Shown piece after piece: positions 9,750 through 18,131 of a stretch of DNA of 64,000 nt (position 1 is its first letter; the number at the start of each line of letters is the position of its first letter). The DNA is from Ensifer sp. WSM1721 (GTDB lineage Bacteria; Pseudomonadota; Alphaproteobacteria; Rhizobiales; Rhizobiaceae). The position numbers were made by a program, and so were the translations under genes. The notes under the pieces are model-generated. The model was not told where the DNA came from. It saw only the letters and a list, made by a program, of their open reading frames with translations, and did no database searches. The stretch covers positions 248,001-312,000 of the forward strand of contig NZ_CP165782.1 in assembly GCF_000513895.2 (NCBI RefSeq), given 5' to 3'.

Positions 9750-11054
9750 TTGGCAATCAGGCTGAACTATCTCGACACGAGCTTCGAACGTGAGTTCGCC
9801 GCATTCCTGACCACCAAACGGGAAGTTTCCGAAGACGTCAACGTCGTGGTGCGCGCCATCATCGACGACGTCCGCGCACGCGGCGATGCGGCACTCGCTG
9901 ACTATTCCGCGCGTTTCGACGGGGTCGACTTCAATGTCACGGGCATGGCGGTGACCGCTGCGGAGATCGATCAGGCGATCGACGCGGTCGCGCCGGAAGT
10001 CCTCGGGGCACTCAAGGTTGCCGCGACCCGCATCGAGGCGCATCATGGTCGGCAATTGCCGAAGGACGATCTCTACGAAGACTCGATGGGCGTCGGCCTC
10101 GGCTCGCGCTGGACGGCGATCGACGCAGTCGGGCTCTATGTGCCGGGCGGCACGGCGAGCTACCCGAGCTCGGTGCTGATGAACGCGCTTCCGGCCAAGG
10201 TCGCCGGTGTGCCGCGCATTGTCATGGTGGTGCCCGCAAGCGGCGGCGCCATCAATCCTGCCGTGCTTGCGGCGGCGCGGCTTGCCGGCGTGGAAGAAAT
10301 CTACCGAATCGGCGGCGCTCAGGCCGTCGCGGCCCTTGCCTACGGAACCGAGACGATCGCCCCTGTGGCGAAGATTGTCGGGCCCGGAAACGCCTATGTC
10401 GCGGCCGCCAAGCGGCAGGTCTTCGGCACAGTTGGCATCGACATGATCGCCGGCCCTTCGGAGGTGTTGGTGATCGCCGACGGCGACAACGAACCGGACT
10501 GGATCGCTGCCGATCTCTTGGCGCAGGCCGAGCACGATGCCGGCGCGCAGGCGATCCTGATCACAGACGACGCAGCCTTCGGCGACGCGGTCGAAAAGGC
10601 CGTCGAACGGCAGTTGAAGACGCTGCCACGCGCCGAGACGGCAACCGCGAGCTGGCGCGATTTCGGTGCCGTCATCCTGGTCCCGGATCTCGACCAAGCC
10701 GTGCCGCTTGCCAATCGCATCGCGCCGGAGCATCTCGAGCTGGCAATGGCCGACCCGGATGCCATGGTCCCGAAGATCCGCAATGCCGGTGCGATCTTCA
10801 TCGGCCGTCACACGCCTGAGGTCATCGGCGATTATGTCGGCGGCTCTAACCACGTGCTTCCGACGGCGCGCTCGGCCCGCTTCTCCTCCGGTCTCGGCGT
10901 GCTTGACTACATGAAGCGAACCTCGATCCTGAGGCTTGGCCCGGACCAATTGCGCATGCTCGGTCCCGCCGCGATCGCTCTCGCCAAATCGGAAGGGCTC
11001 GAGGCGCATGCCCGTTCTGTCGCCATCCGCCTCAATCTCGGGGGAGAGGGATGA
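9750..11054 (+). CDS. hisD: Histidinol dehydrogenase
   Basis: This 434-residue zinc enzyme catalyses the final two NAD-dependent oxidations of histidinol to histidine. Family segments include [50 protein letters not shown] and [13 protein letters not shown] (containing conserved Gln and His ligands), then SNHVLPT near the C-terminus. The best start is TTG 9750, nine bases after AAAAGG, which gives the usual length; upstream frame extension is not homologous. The stop overlaps the next gene by four bases. No other his genes are in the window, as is common in Rhizobiales. Confidence 0.96.
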   Translation: MAIRLNYLDTSFEREFAAFLTTKREVSEDVNVVVRAIIDDVRARGDAALADYSARFDGVDFNVTGMAVTAAEIDQAIDAVAPEVLGALKVAATRIEAHHGRQLPKDDLYEDSMGVGLGSRWTAIDAVGLYVPGGTASYPSSVLMNALPAKVAGVPRIVMVVPASGGAINPAVLAAARLAGVEEIYRIGGAQAVAALAYGTETIAPVAKIVGPGNAYVAAAKRQVFGTVGIDMIAGPSEVLVIADGDNEPDWIAADLLAQAEHDAGAQAILITDDAAFGDAVEKAVERQLKTLPRAETATASWRDFGAVILVPDLDQAVPLANRIAPEHLELAMADPDAMVPKIRNAGAIFIGRHTPEVIGDYVGGSNHVLPTARSARFSSGLGVLDYMKRTSILRLGPDQLRMLGPAAIALAKSEGLEAHARSVAIRLNLGGEG

Positions 11055-11527
11055 AGGCCGATCGCCACCTGCGGCTCTGCGATGTCGTGCTGGACGAGAC
11101 GATCGGCCGCTCGACGCCGGATGTGGAGCACGAGCGCGCGGTTGCGATCTTCGACCTTTTGGAAGAGAACCTGTTCGAACCCGTCGGTCATCCCGGTGGG
11201 CCCTACCGCCTCAAACTGTCGCTGGTGGACGCCAAACTCGTTTTTGCGATTTCGACGGATGGCGGCACGGAGGTTGCCACCCACATACTGTCGCTGACGC
11301 CCTTTCGCCGGATTGTGAAGGACTATTTCATGATTTGCGAAAGCTATTACGCAGCGATCCGCACCGCGACGCCGAGCCAGATCGAGGCGATCGACATGGG
11401 GCGCCGCGGTATCCACAATGAGGGCTCGCAGACGCTGATGGACCGTCTGTCCGGCAAGATCAGGCTGGATTTCGATACGGCGCGCCGGCTGTTCACGCTC
11501 GTTTGCGTACTCTACTGGCGGGGCTGA
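11051..11527 (+). CDS. UPF0262 family protein
   Basis: This 158-residue soluble protein is of the UPF0262 family, found next to hisD in many alphaproteobacteria. It includes the segments [19 protein letters not shown] and [20 protein letters not shown] and ends with VLYWRG. No catalytic motif or membrane segment is evident and the function is unknown. Its ATG overlaps the hisD stop (ATGA), indicating translational coupling. Confidence 0.9.
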   Translation: MKADRHLRLCDVVLDETIGRSTPDVEHERAVAIFDLLEENLFEPVGHPGGPYRLKLSLVDAKLVFAISTDGGTEVATHILSLTPFRRIVKDYFMICESYYAAIRTATPSQIEAIDMGRRGIHNEGSQTLMDRLSGKIRLDFDTARRLFTLVCVLYWRG

Positions 11528-11538
11528 CGGAGGCGGAG

Positions 11539-12006
11539 ATGACCGGGATCGCCGCACCACTGCCGAAGATGCCCCGCTCGGTTCTCTTTATGTGCGGCAT
11601 GAATGCCATCCGCTCGCCCATGGCCGAAGCGCTCGCCCGTGCGGCCTTGCCGAAAGGAACCTATGTGGCCTCCGCGGGGGTGCGGCACGGCGAGCGCGAT
11701 CCGTTCGTCGACGTCGTTCTCGAGGAGATCGGGCTCACGCTCGGTCGCCATCAGCCGCGCACGCTCGACGAACTTGAAGACGATTACTTCGATATCATCG
11801 TCACGCTGGCGCCGGAGGCGCATCACGTGGCGCTTGAATTGACCCGGTCGATGGCCGTCGACGTGGCATATTGGCCGACACCCGACCCGACGGTTGCGAC
11901 CGGAACCAGAGAGCAGATCGTCGCTGCCTACCGGGCGGTGCGCGACCACCTGGCAGCCTTGATCGCAAGCCGGCTTGTCGCCGAGGAGCGCCGTAAAGGC
12001 GCGTGA
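11539..12006 (+). CDS. Low-molecular-weight tyrosine phosphatase family protein
   Basis: This 155-residue protein has the phosphatase loop [13 protein letters not shown], matching C-x5-R-S near the N-terminus, and a C-terminal acid motif WPTPDPT supplying the general-acid Asp. It belongs to the low-molecular-weight phosphotyrosine phosphatase / arsenate reductase fold. The substrate is unknown. The ATG at 11539 sits behind GGAGGCGGAG; a GTG at 11503 inside the preceding gene is less likely. It is 11 bases from the UPF0262 gene, so probably in the same transcript. Confidence 0.88.
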   Translation: MTGIAAPLPKMPRSVLFMCGMNAIRSPMAEALARAALPKGTYVASAGVRHGERDPFVDVVLEEIGLTLGRHQPRTLDELEDDYFDIIVTLAPEAHHVALELTRSMAVDVAYWPTPDPTVATGTREQIVAAYRAVRDHLAALIASRLVAEERRKGA

Positions 12007-12176
12007 CCGCGGGCCGGGCGCGATCGTGCGCTTGCGCGGGAAATCGCCGCTGGGATGAATTACGGAAAAAGCGGAATCAAAGCGGTTCACAAAGCTGCGG
12101 CGATTGTGTAGTTTCCGGCAAATTTTTGAGGATGCGTGACGCATCCGCGAATGAACACAAGAAAGAACAATCCTGC

Positions 12177-12395
12177 ATGGCGAAAGAAGAAGTCCTAGAA
12201 TTTCCGGGCGTGGTCACCGAATTGCTTCCCAACGCGACCTTCCGCGTGAAGCTCGAGAACGACCATGAGATCATCGCCCACACGGCGGGCCGCATGCGCA
12301 AGAACCGCATTCGCGTTCTCGCGGGCGACAAGGTGCTCGTCGAAATGACTCCCTACGACCTGACGAAGGGCCGCATCACCTACCGCTTCAAGTGA
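12177..12395 (+). CDS. infA: Translation initiation factor IF-1
   Basis: This 72-residue S1-fold protein binds the ribosomal A site during initiation. The sequence [20 protein letters not shown], followed by [20 protein letters not shown] and ending in KGRITYRFK, is the canonical IF-1. The start at 12177 is the conserved MAKEE. It lies 170 bases after the phosphatase gene, in a gap with low coding potential that likely has its own promoter. Confidence 0.98.
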   Translation: MAKEEVLEFPGVVTELLPNATFRVKLENDHEIIAHTAGRMRKNRIRVLAGDKVLVEMTPYDLTKGRITYRFK

Positions 12396-12441
12396 TTCCC
12401 GGCACTTTAGTGAACCCTCCGGGGATTGACGGCCCGTTTCG

Positions 12442-13062
12442 ATGGCAGTGACCCAAAAACTGATACTGGCGTCCGGATCGCCGCGTCGTGTTGAGCTGCT
12501 GGCTCAAGCCGGCATCGAGCCCGCGCGGCTGCTGCCGATGGACCTCGACGAAACGCCGAAGCGTTCGGAACATCCGCGCTCGCTTGCGCGGAGGCTGTCT
12601 GCCGAGAAGGCGAAGGCAGCGCTCGCGGCGATCAAGGGTGATCCGGCCTGGGAAGGCAGCTACATCCTGGCCGCGGACACCGTCGTTTGCGTCGGCCGGC
12701 GCATTCTGCCGAAGCCGGTAATGGTGGGCGAAGCATCGAGCGCCTTGCATCTTCTCTCCGGCCGCAGCCATCGCGTCTACACCGGCATCTGCCTCGTCAC
12801 CCCCGACCGGACGCTCCGCCAGAAGGTCATCGACACCAAAGTGCGCTTCAAACGCCTTTCCGGCCTCGACATCGAAAGCTATCTCGCTTCCGGCCAATGG
12901 CGCGGCAAGGCCGGCGGCTATGCCATCCAGGGCATCGCAGGAAGTTTCGTCGTCAAGCTCGTCGGCTCCTACACCAATGTGGTAGGCTTACCGCTCTACG
13001 AAACCGTCAATCTCCTCGTCGGCGAGGGCTATGACGTGCATAACCGTTGGCTGGAAGGCTGA
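12442..13062 (+). CDS. maf: Maf-type nucleoside triphosphate pyrophosphatase
   Basis: This 206-residue Maf/HAM1-like protein hydrolyses non-canonical or modified nucleoside triphosphates to monophosphates. The N-terminal signature [14 protein letters not shown], the middle ILAADTVVC with catalytic Asp, and [10 protein letters not shown] near the C-terminus are all present. In alphaproteobacteria the gene commonly follows infA, as here (46 bases). It is followed after three bases by yacG. Confidence 0.95.
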   Translation: MAVTQKLILASGSPRRVELLAQAGIEPARLLPMDLDETPKRSEHPRSLARRLSAEKAKAALAAIKGDPAWEGSYILAADTVVCVGRRILPKPVMVGEASSALHLLSGRSHRVYTGICLVTPDRTLRQKVIDTKVRFKRLSGLDIESYLASGQWRGKAGGYAIQGIAGSFVVKLVGSYTNVVGLPLYETVNLLVGEGYDVHNRWLEG

Positions 13063-13065
13063 GAA

Positions 13066-13278
13066 TTGACCGGCGAAGGCAAGAAAAGCGGTTCGAACGT
13101 CGAACCCCTCCGCCCGACGCGGCCCTGTCCCGAATGCGGCCGCCCGTCCGCGCGGGAGCACTATCCCTTCTGCTCCGAACGCTGCCGCAATATCGACCTC
13201 AACCGCTGGCTTTCGGGCTCCTATGCGATTCCGGTTGCCGACGACGAATCGAAAGCGGACGACAGCGACGACCGGTAA
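13066..13278 (+). CDS. yacG: DNA gyrase inhibitor YacG (zinc protein)
   Basis: This 70-residue protein carries the four-cysteine zinc site [20 protein letters not shown], followed by [16 protein letters not shown], diagnostic of YacG. The E. coli homologue binds GyrB and inhibits gyrase. The predicted start is TTG at 13066, right after the maf stop. The preceding GGAAGG in the maf end serves as ribosome site. It has a disordered acidic tail. Confidence 0.92.
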   Translation: MTGEGKKSGSNVEPLRPTRPCPECGRPSAREHYPFCSERCRNIDLNRWLSGSYAIPVADDESKADDSDDR

Positions 13279-13612
13279 CGATCCCACATCCGGCGCCTGC
13301 TTGCCTCCTGCTCCCGCACGCGGCGCCCCTTTCCGTTCCGTCCCTCCGCGGCGACGGCTGGGGTGAGGGGCGACCCTACCGGTCGCCGCCGGTCGACCCC
13401 GCTTCTGATCCGAGATGGGCGCGACCGCGCTTGCGATCTCCCTGAATCCTTTTGCTTTTCGCGGTTCTTCCACCAGCCGGCAAATTCTTCGAAAAAGAGT
13501 CATTTGGTGCTGGACACGGCCGAACAAGATGCTATAACCCCGCTCGCTTCCGGGGCGAACGACAGTGCCCCACCGGTTTTCCTTAGAAAAACCGTCGCCG
13601 TTGAGGCGGGAT
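13279..13612. other. Intergenic region upstream of tRNA-Phe
   Basis: No gene is supported. It has a GC-rich stretch (about 13300-13390) resembling fragments of the mosaic repeats seen at 25.1 and 44.0 kb, including CTGGGGTGAGGGGCGACC. An AT-richer segment precedes the tRNA and likely contains its promoter. Confidence 0.4.
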
Positions 13613-13688
13613 GCCCGGATAGCTCAGTTGGTAGAGCAGCGGATTGAAAATCCGCGTGTCGGTGGTTCGAATCCGCCTCCGGGCACCA
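13613..13688 (+). tRNA. tRNA-Phe (GAA)
   Basis: A 76-base tRNA with acceptor arms GCCCGGA and TCCGGGC and encoded CCA. The D arm contains AGCTCAGTTGGTAGAGC. The anticodon stem GCGGA/TCCGC closes the loop TTGAAAA, giving anticodon GAA. The T arm contains GGTTCGAATCC. Confidence 0.98.
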
Positions 13689-14062
13689 TCACTAAAATCA
13701 GGCGCGGATTTTCCCGGTATTTTGGCCCAAAACGTCGACAAAACTCACAGCACTCTGCAGCGCCGTGCGTCTTTTCAGACGCACAAAGGAGCTGTAGCGC
13801 TTCACCTGGCGTGAGCTGCAAGCATCCGTTCGACATATGCTGGTTGTCGAGCTAAACGACGGCCGGGACGCAACCTTGTTGCCACCTGGGACACGAGGTC
13901 ACCTACATCATGAGGAAGGCGGTGACCACGGCAGAAGGCGCTTGAGGCGATGCGCGCCAAGGGCGGATCGCGCGAGAAGGTCATGGAGCATCTGCAACGC
14001 AATTAGCAGATCCCGGAGCGATGGCTCTGGGGCATTCAAAGGCCGGGTCCCACCGCCGATCT
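13689..14062. other. Intergenic region with repeat fragment
   Basis: No complete gene is supported. It contains a half RIME element (13757-13802). A short frame at 13950-14006 (18 codons) could be the decayed end of a former gene, but the source is not recognisable. Confidence 0.35.
13757..13802. repeat. Partial RIME1-like palindrome
   Basis: GCAGCGCC, TGCGTCT-tttc-AGACGCA, then AAAGGAGCTGTAGC reproduces the first palindrome of the complete copies at 17891 and 49540, with compensated changes in the inner stem (TGCGTCT/AGACGCA). The second palindrome is absent. Confidence 0.6.
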
Positions 14063-14293
14063 TTAGGGCTTGGAATTCCCTTTGCCGCCCTTGTTGCCCT
14101 TTCCGCCACCCTTGCCCTTTCCGCCGCCAGATCCGCCACCATTACCTGATTTCGCGATTGCTTTTGATGTGAGGCTCGTGGACAGCAGCATAGTCACGGC
14201 AGGTGGTGTGACGGCCGCGAATCGGCCGCAAGCTTTCAGGAACTCGCGTCTATCTTCCTCGGGGGGAGAATGTTCCCTTTGAGCCTTCTCCAT
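14063..14293 (-). CDS. Tat-signal, glycine-rich small protein (copy 1)
   Basis: This 76-residue protein starts after a strong GGAGGAGG ribosome site. Residues 14-20 (DRREFLK) fit the twin-arginine consensus, followed by CGRFAAVTPPAVTMLLS and a likely cleavage region near AIA (about residue 46). The remaining roughly 30 residues are almost only Gly, Lys, Ser and Asn. It is paralogous to the product at 17351, sharing nearly the whole N-terminal 50 residues. It is oriented away from the kinase/nucleotidyltransferase pair. Role unknown; I propose it is a substrate or companion of that pair, exported folded by the Tat pathway. Alternatively it is an ordinary small secreted protein. Confidence 0.75.
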   Translation of the reverse strand: MEKAQREHSPPEEDRREFLKACGRFAAVTPPAVTMLLSTSLTSKAIAKSGNGGGSGGGKGKGGGKGNKGGKGNSKP

Positions 14294-14980
14294 ATGTGCC
14301 TCCTCCGGGCTTGGCCGCCGCCTATATTACAGCAATTGCTAAAAAACGAGACATAGCTCTTTGGAGCTAACTCACTTGTACACCCCCTAGCTGCTTGCCG
14401 GCATGCTCGCATCCCGCGCTCTTCCGTGGCGCGAATTAGGAGCCCTGCGGGCGATCACAGAAGGTCCCAGAGCGATTTGAGACATCGCGGTTATCTCTGG
14501 GACCTCCGGCGCCTCAGCGGCTGACGAGGTTTTCCGCCGACGCGTCCGTAGCAGTATGTATCACGAGAATCCCCATGTAACGGTCCCAGGACCTTTACCC
14601 CGATCGCATGGGACTTAAGTCCGTGGATCGGAGCGGCCGAGAGTCCTATGCTTCCTGTTCATAAGCTACAATAACCGATGTTTTTCAGGCGGATTTGCAG
14701 ACTGGGCCCGAGCGTCAGACACGGGCCCGTTTTCTGCGTGAAAGTCGCTGAAAGGCAAGAATGTCCAATGGCATCTGATCCTCGGTGACCGCCTCCGCCA
14801 CCAAAATCAGAGTTGATTACTTCCTCCGCAATCGACACGTTTTTTGCCTTACGTGTTTGATTCTGCATTCAAGGCAGTCCGGGGCTGGCGGGAATCCGGA
14901 TTTTCGATCACAAATAGGCAAGTATGCTTGAGGCTTTGCGGGGTCGTCCTTCGGCGACGGCGGGGGTGTGGGGGATTGGA
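14294..14980. other. Long intergenic region with inverted repeats
   Basis: About 690 bases between a leftward Tat-peptide gene and the rightward kinase gene, so it should hold two divergent promoters. It has the GGTCC-type inverted repeats listed separately and a hairpin GGGCCCG (14704-14710) with CGGGCCC (14722-14728) followed by GTTTTCT, resembling a terminator on the plus strand. A minus-strand frame at 14659-14868 (69 codons, with a Gly-rich patch) lacks a ribosome site and is not called. Confidence 0.45.
14462..14616. other. Cluster of GGTCC/GGACC inverted repeats (possible structured RNA)
   Basis: AGGTCCCAGAG at 14462-14472 and CTCTGGGACCT at 14495-14505 form a perfect 11-bp inverted repeat, with an inner GCGAT/ATCGC stem inside the loop. 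About 80 bases later come GGTCCCAGGACC and the perfect palindrome GGACTTAAGTCC. The common GGTCC/GGACC core suggests a structured RNA or multiple sites for one protein. Confidence 0.4.
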
Positions 14981-16084
14981 ATGAAGTTCCGCATCTCCGA
15001 GGGGGCGCGTTTTTTTCTGCTGGGGCAACGCAAGACGATTTTCGTCGAATCGTCGCAGCAGATTTTTGAGGTCGATGACCTCACGGCCTATTTCACATGC
15101 GTACTCGCCGAGCCGGCATCGCTGCGCCAATTGGAGTCGGACCTCGTGGCACGTGGCGCCAGCCGTGCGACGGCACGCGCCTCCGTGCGGAAATACCTTG
15201 CTCATTGGTCCCGGCGGGGCCTGCTGGACATCCTCCTTGACGAGGAAGAGGGCCCGCCACTGCGTAGCCAAGCGCTTGATCTTGCGGGAACTACCGTCTC
15301 GATAGCCTTTTACGACAGGTCGCTCGCCGACCTCGTGCTGCCCGTTTTCCAGCATCAGGGGGGGCCGGAGCGAAAGTCTTCGATCGTCTACGAGGTAGCA
15401 GCCTTCGGCAACCGAGCCTGCATCAGCCGCAATCGCTCCCGTGGAATGATTGTTGCGGCCGATGAGGCGGCGCCGGCGCTTAAGGCCATGCTGACGGACG
15501 ACGTGCTCGCAAGCCTCGGGAGCAATGTCGCGCTCCATGCCGCGCTGCTTGTAAGGAACCGAAAGGGCATGCTTATTTGCGGCGCGCCGGGGGCCGGCAA
15601 GACGACGCTTGCGCTTGCGCTTCTCAAAGCCGGTTTTACCTGTGGTGGGGATGATATCGCGCTTTTGGGTGCGGATGGTCTCGTATGCGGCGTGCCTTTT
15701 GCACCGGCACTCAAGCGTGGCTCATGGGGCCTGATCGACGGCATGCGCGATGCAATCGCCGCGGCTCCGATCCACCGCCGTCTCGACAAGAAGAGCGTTC
15801 GCTATCTCGCATCGATCCCCTACGCACCGCGCGAAGCGGTGCCGCTTGGCAGCATCGTGCTTCTTCGCCGTCGCAGGAAGGGTCCGGTTGCGATTTCCGC
15901 CGTGGAGCCGCCGCGGGTCCTGTCCGAGCTCTTTTCCGGCGCCTTCACGCCGACGGGGCGCCTCGAACTCTCGCAGTTCGAAACCCTGCTCGGCGTCCTT
16001 CGCAGCGCTCGCGCGATCGAACTTTCCTATTCGCGGCTCGACGAAGCCGTGGAAGCGTTGAGTCGGCATCATGAAGCGGCATAG
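14981..16084 (+). CDS. PqqD-like domain fused to HPr-kinase-like domain
   Basis: The 367-residue product has an N-terminal PqqD-like winged-helix region (about residues 1-90; starting MKFRISEGARFFLL), the type that binds leader peptides in RiPP pathways. A C-terminal HprK-like kinase domain follows, with Walker A GAPGAGKTT at 201-209, His186 in ALHAALL and paired Asp at 224-225. Similar kinases phosphorylate the C-terminal serine of some lasso peptides. The ATG at 14981 opens the PqqD-like domain; an earlier ATG at 14924 has no ribosome site. The 3' end overlaps the next gene by 14 bases, showing tight coupling. No lasso cyclase or peptidase is nearby, so the substrate is inferred to be the flanking Tat peptides. 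Confidence 0.8.
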   Translation: MKFRISEGARFFLLGQRKTIFVESSQQIFEVDDLTAYFTCVLAEPASLRQLESDLVARGASRATARASVRKYLAHWSRRGLLDILLDEEEGPPLRSQALDLAGTTVSIAFYDRSLADLVLPVFQHQGGPERKSSIVYEVAAFGNRACISRNRSRGMIVAADEAAPALKAMLTDDVLASLGSNVALHAALLVRNRKGMLICGAPGAGKTTLALALLKAGFTCGGDDIALLGADGLVCGVPFAPALKRGSWGLIDGMRDAIAAAPIHRRLDKKSVRYLASIPYAPREAVPLGSIVLLRRRRKGPVAISAVEPPRVLSELFSGAFTPTGRLELSQFETLLGVLRSARAIELSYSRLDEAVEALSRHHEAA

Positions 16085-17144
16085 CTACCGAAACCTGCTT
16101 GCACTTGCGTCCTGCCTCAATGGCAATCCGCCAAGCAGCGTCGACTGGGACGACATCATAGCCTTGGCCAATGAAAGCCTGACCGTTTCTTCCCTCGCCC
16201 TGGCGACAAGAAACGCGCAGAACGTGCCACAGGACGTTCGCGAGTACTTGTCTTTGATCTGCGAAAGGAACGCCGAGCGTAATCGCCGGCTGCTGGCGCA
16301 ACTGACGGAGGCGGTGGATTATCTCAACCGCATCGGTGTCGAGCCCGTTGTCATGAAGGGTGCGGCCATTCTGCTCGCGCAGGAGCCGGACGAGATCGGC
16401 GGGCGGATGCTGACCGATCTCGACATGTTCGTCCGTCCTGCCGACATGAGCGCCTCGATAAAAGCACTTCAAAGCATCGGCTATGAAATCCGGCTGGGTA
16501 GCGGTTCCTGGCCGGGCAACCCCAAATTCCATCTGCCGGCCGTATTGGAGCGGCCCACCGACGCCGGCAGCATCGATCTTCATTGCCGGCCGAGAGGTCC
16601 GGCCTCCTTCAGCGATGTCGAATGGCTGTACGGCCACAGTCGGCGGATTACCCTCGCTGGAAAATCCGTCCATCTCCCGTCAGCCTTCGCCCAGATCGTC
16701 TTTCTAATCCTGCATGATCAGTTCCAGGACGGCGACTATTGGCGAGGCTTGATCGACCTGCGCCATCTGCTCGACATAGTGAAGCTCGCTCGCTCCGTTG
16801 ACGTCGAGTGGGAGGAATTGCGGTCGCTCTTTGCCGCCGGTTACGAACGAAACGCGGTGGACGCACAGATCCTGACGGCGATTGCACTGTTCGGAATCGA
16901 TGGCGCATCTAAATTGTCGTTCGCAAGACGGGCGCGAATTCAACTGGTGCGGCGGCAGCTCCAGATTGGAAGGAACCATCTCGCCACCCCCTTCACGTTT
17001 CTGACGCTTCTAACGGAGGTCTTCTACTATCGGTATTGGGATCGCTTCGGCGGCGAGCCTTATCCCTCGCGCCGACAGGAAACAGCGCGCAAAATTCGCG
17101 AAATGAGACGTATTTTCCGCTCGAAACCGCTGGGAAAGCTATGA
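16071..17144 (+). CDS. Nucleotidyltransferase-fold family protein
   Basis: This 357-residue protein belongs to the uncharacterised nucleotidyltransferase group (NTP_transf_5 type). The signature is EPVVMKGAAILL (Lys96) followed by GGRMLTDLDMFV, where Asp116 and Asp118 would bind metal and nucleotide. Related proteins accompany HprK-like kinases in lasso-peptide clusters, where one has been linked to extra phosphorylation of the peptide tail. Starting inside the kinase gene, it must be cotranscribed with it. It has no membrane span. The C-terminal part is basic. Substrate unknown. Confidence 0.8.
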   Translation: MKRHSYRNLLALASCLNGNPPSSVDWDDIIALANESLTVSSLALATRNAQNVPQDVREYLSLICERNAERNRRLLAQLTEAVDYLNRIGVEPVVMKGAAILLAQEPDEIGGRMLTDLDMFVRPADMSASIKALQSIGYEIRLGSGSWPGNPKFHLPAVLERPTDAGSIDLHCRPRGPASFSDVEWLYGHSRRITLAGKSVHLPSAFAQIVFLILHDQFQDGDYWRGLIDLRHLLDIVKLARSVDVEWEELRSLFAAGYERNAVDAQILTAIALFGIDGASKLSFARRARIQLVRRQLQIGRNHLATPFTFLTLLTEVFYYRYWDRFGGEPYPSRRQETARKIREMRRIFRSKPLGKL

Positions 17145-17350
17145 GGCGAAACGAAAATAGGGTGATGTCGTCACGTTTCCGTTTTGCAGCTAACTTCATG
17201 AGAGTAATATGAAATCGGTCTCGCCATTATTATTTTGAATTAATCCGAAGTAAGTCCAAAATTCCAGAGCTGCGCGAAGGTAATCCGATGTTTGCACTAT
17301 TAATGCATTAGACATCGCTGCATTATACGCAACGTAAAGGGGAGAAATAT

Positions 17351-17659
17351 ATGGGTTCCGAAACGCAGAACGAACCGTTGTCGGCGGGCGAAGAAGACCG
17401 GCGCGAATTCCTGAAGAGCTGTGGACGATTTGCGGTGGTGACGCCGCCGGCCGTCACCATGCTGCTTTCCACCAGCCTTACCTCCAACGCAATCGCCAAG
17501 TCGGGCGGCGGTGGCGGTCGCCCAAAAGGCAATAACGGTTATGGCAACGGAGCGACCGGAACAAATCCCGGCAGCTCTCATGGCGGCGGCGTGGCGCAGG
17601 GCGGTCCGGGAGCGGGGCAGTCGCAGGGCGGCTCCAAGTCAGCTAACATCATCAGGTAG
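17351..17659 (+). CDS. Tat-signal, glycine-rich small protein (copy 2)
   Basis: This 102-residue protein is preceded by GGGGAG. Residues 15-24 (EDRREFLKSC) form a Tat-like motif, continuing GRFAVVTPPAVTMLLSTSLT and ending in a likely cleavage near AIA-KSG. The mature tail of about 50 residues is rich in Gly, Asn, Ser and Gln and ends SANIIR. Over the signal region it differs from copy 1 at only a few residues, whereas the tails diverge, which is how precursor peptides usually evolve. It follows the nucleotidyltransferase gene by 206 bases in the same direction. Confidence 0.78.
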   Translation: MGSETQNEPLSAGEEDRREFLKSCGRFAVVTPPAVTMLLSTSLTSNAIAKSGGGGGRPKGNNGYGNGATGTNPGSSHGGGVAQGGPGAGQSQGGSKSANIIR

Positions 17660-17844
17660 GCGGCAAGCGTCGGGTGACGCCGTCGCGTATCGGCCGCTAT
17701 TCCTAGTCTAGCCACGAGCGATGTGCTGTGCTCCTCGGCACTCACGCGCACAGGGGACGAAGCCGTGCACGAGAGCGGAGCTCGGGCGCAGCCCGTGATG
17801 ATTTGTTAACCAAGTTGTTACAAAATTCTTGACATCGATGAGGC

Positions 17845-17870
17845 GGCCGGGCCCTCGCGCCGGCCCGGCC
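17845..17870. repeat. Perfect GC-rich inverted repeat
   Basis: GGCCGGGCC at 17845-17853 pairs with GGCCCGGCC at 17862-17870 across an 8-base loop. No run of T follows on the plus strand, so it is not a standard terminator; it starts 11 bases after a TTGACA hexamer and abuts the RIME element. Confidence 0.5.
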
Positions 17871-17890
17871 CGTTGCATTCGTCCATTCCT

Positions 17891-17992
17891 ACAGCGCCGC
17901 GCGTCTTATCAGACGCGCAAAGGTCGCTGTAGCACTTTGAATGCTGCATGTTTTCATCCTTAAATCGGCTACGATTAAAGGAAACATGCAGT
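17891..17992. repeat. RIME1-type intergenic mosaic element
   Basis: Two palindromes make up about 102 bases. The first has ACAGCG...CGCTGT around GCGCGTCT/AGACGCGC. The second has CTGCATGTTT...AAACATGCAG around an inner stem. The copy at 49540-49642 is nearly identical, which fits the Rhizobium-specific intergenic mosaic elements known from Sinorhizobium. Confidence 0.8.
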
Positions 17993-18010
17993 AGGGAGTA
18001 GAGGGTAAGG

Positions 18011-18106
18011 ATGTACGAAATGACGGAACACATGATGAGAGTCTTGATGGGCATCATTGCCGCACTTTCGCTCGGCTCCGTGATGTTCCTCATAGCCGTT
18101 CTCTAG
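18011..18106 (+). CDS. 31-residue single-span membrane peptide
   Basis: The peptide starts MYEMTEHMMRVLMG and continues with one hydrophobic segment IIAALSLGSVMFLIAVL to the stop. GGTAAGG immediately precedes the ATG at a usable distance. It begins 18 bases after the RIME element, so it may be transcribed through it. The N-terminus is Met-rich and charged. Short membrane peptides of this kind often bind and tune larger membrane proteins, but nothing here says which. Called on the ribosome site and the clean membrane helix. Confidence 0.5.
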   Translation: MYEMTEHMMRVLMGIIAALSLGSVMFLIAVL

Positions 18107-18131
18107 AGGCCTCAGGAGAAGTGCCAGCGCA

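Larger units (their letters stand above)
17660..18010. other. Repeat-rich intergenic region
   Basis: Between the second Tat-peptide gene and a 31-codon gene. It contains a TTGACA hexamer (17829-17834), a 9-bp GC hairpin and a full RIME element. No larger gene is seen. Confidence 0.45.

Noticed and set aside
9384..11009. 541-codon minus-strand frame opposite hisD
   Set aside because: Mirror frame in GC-rich DNA; hisD is certain.
13950..14006. 18-codon frame that looks like the end of a charged protein (REKVMEHLQRN)
   Set aside because: Too short and no upstream continuation; at most a decayed remnant.
14924..14980. Upstream ATG as start of the PqqD-kinase gene
   Set aside because: No ribosome site; the PqqD-like domain begins at the ATG at 14981.
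14063..17659. Classical lasso-peptide biosynthetic cluster
   Set aside because: The kinase and nucleotidyltransferase fit, but no asparagine-synthetase-like cyclase, transglutaminase-like peptidase or lasso precursor is present.
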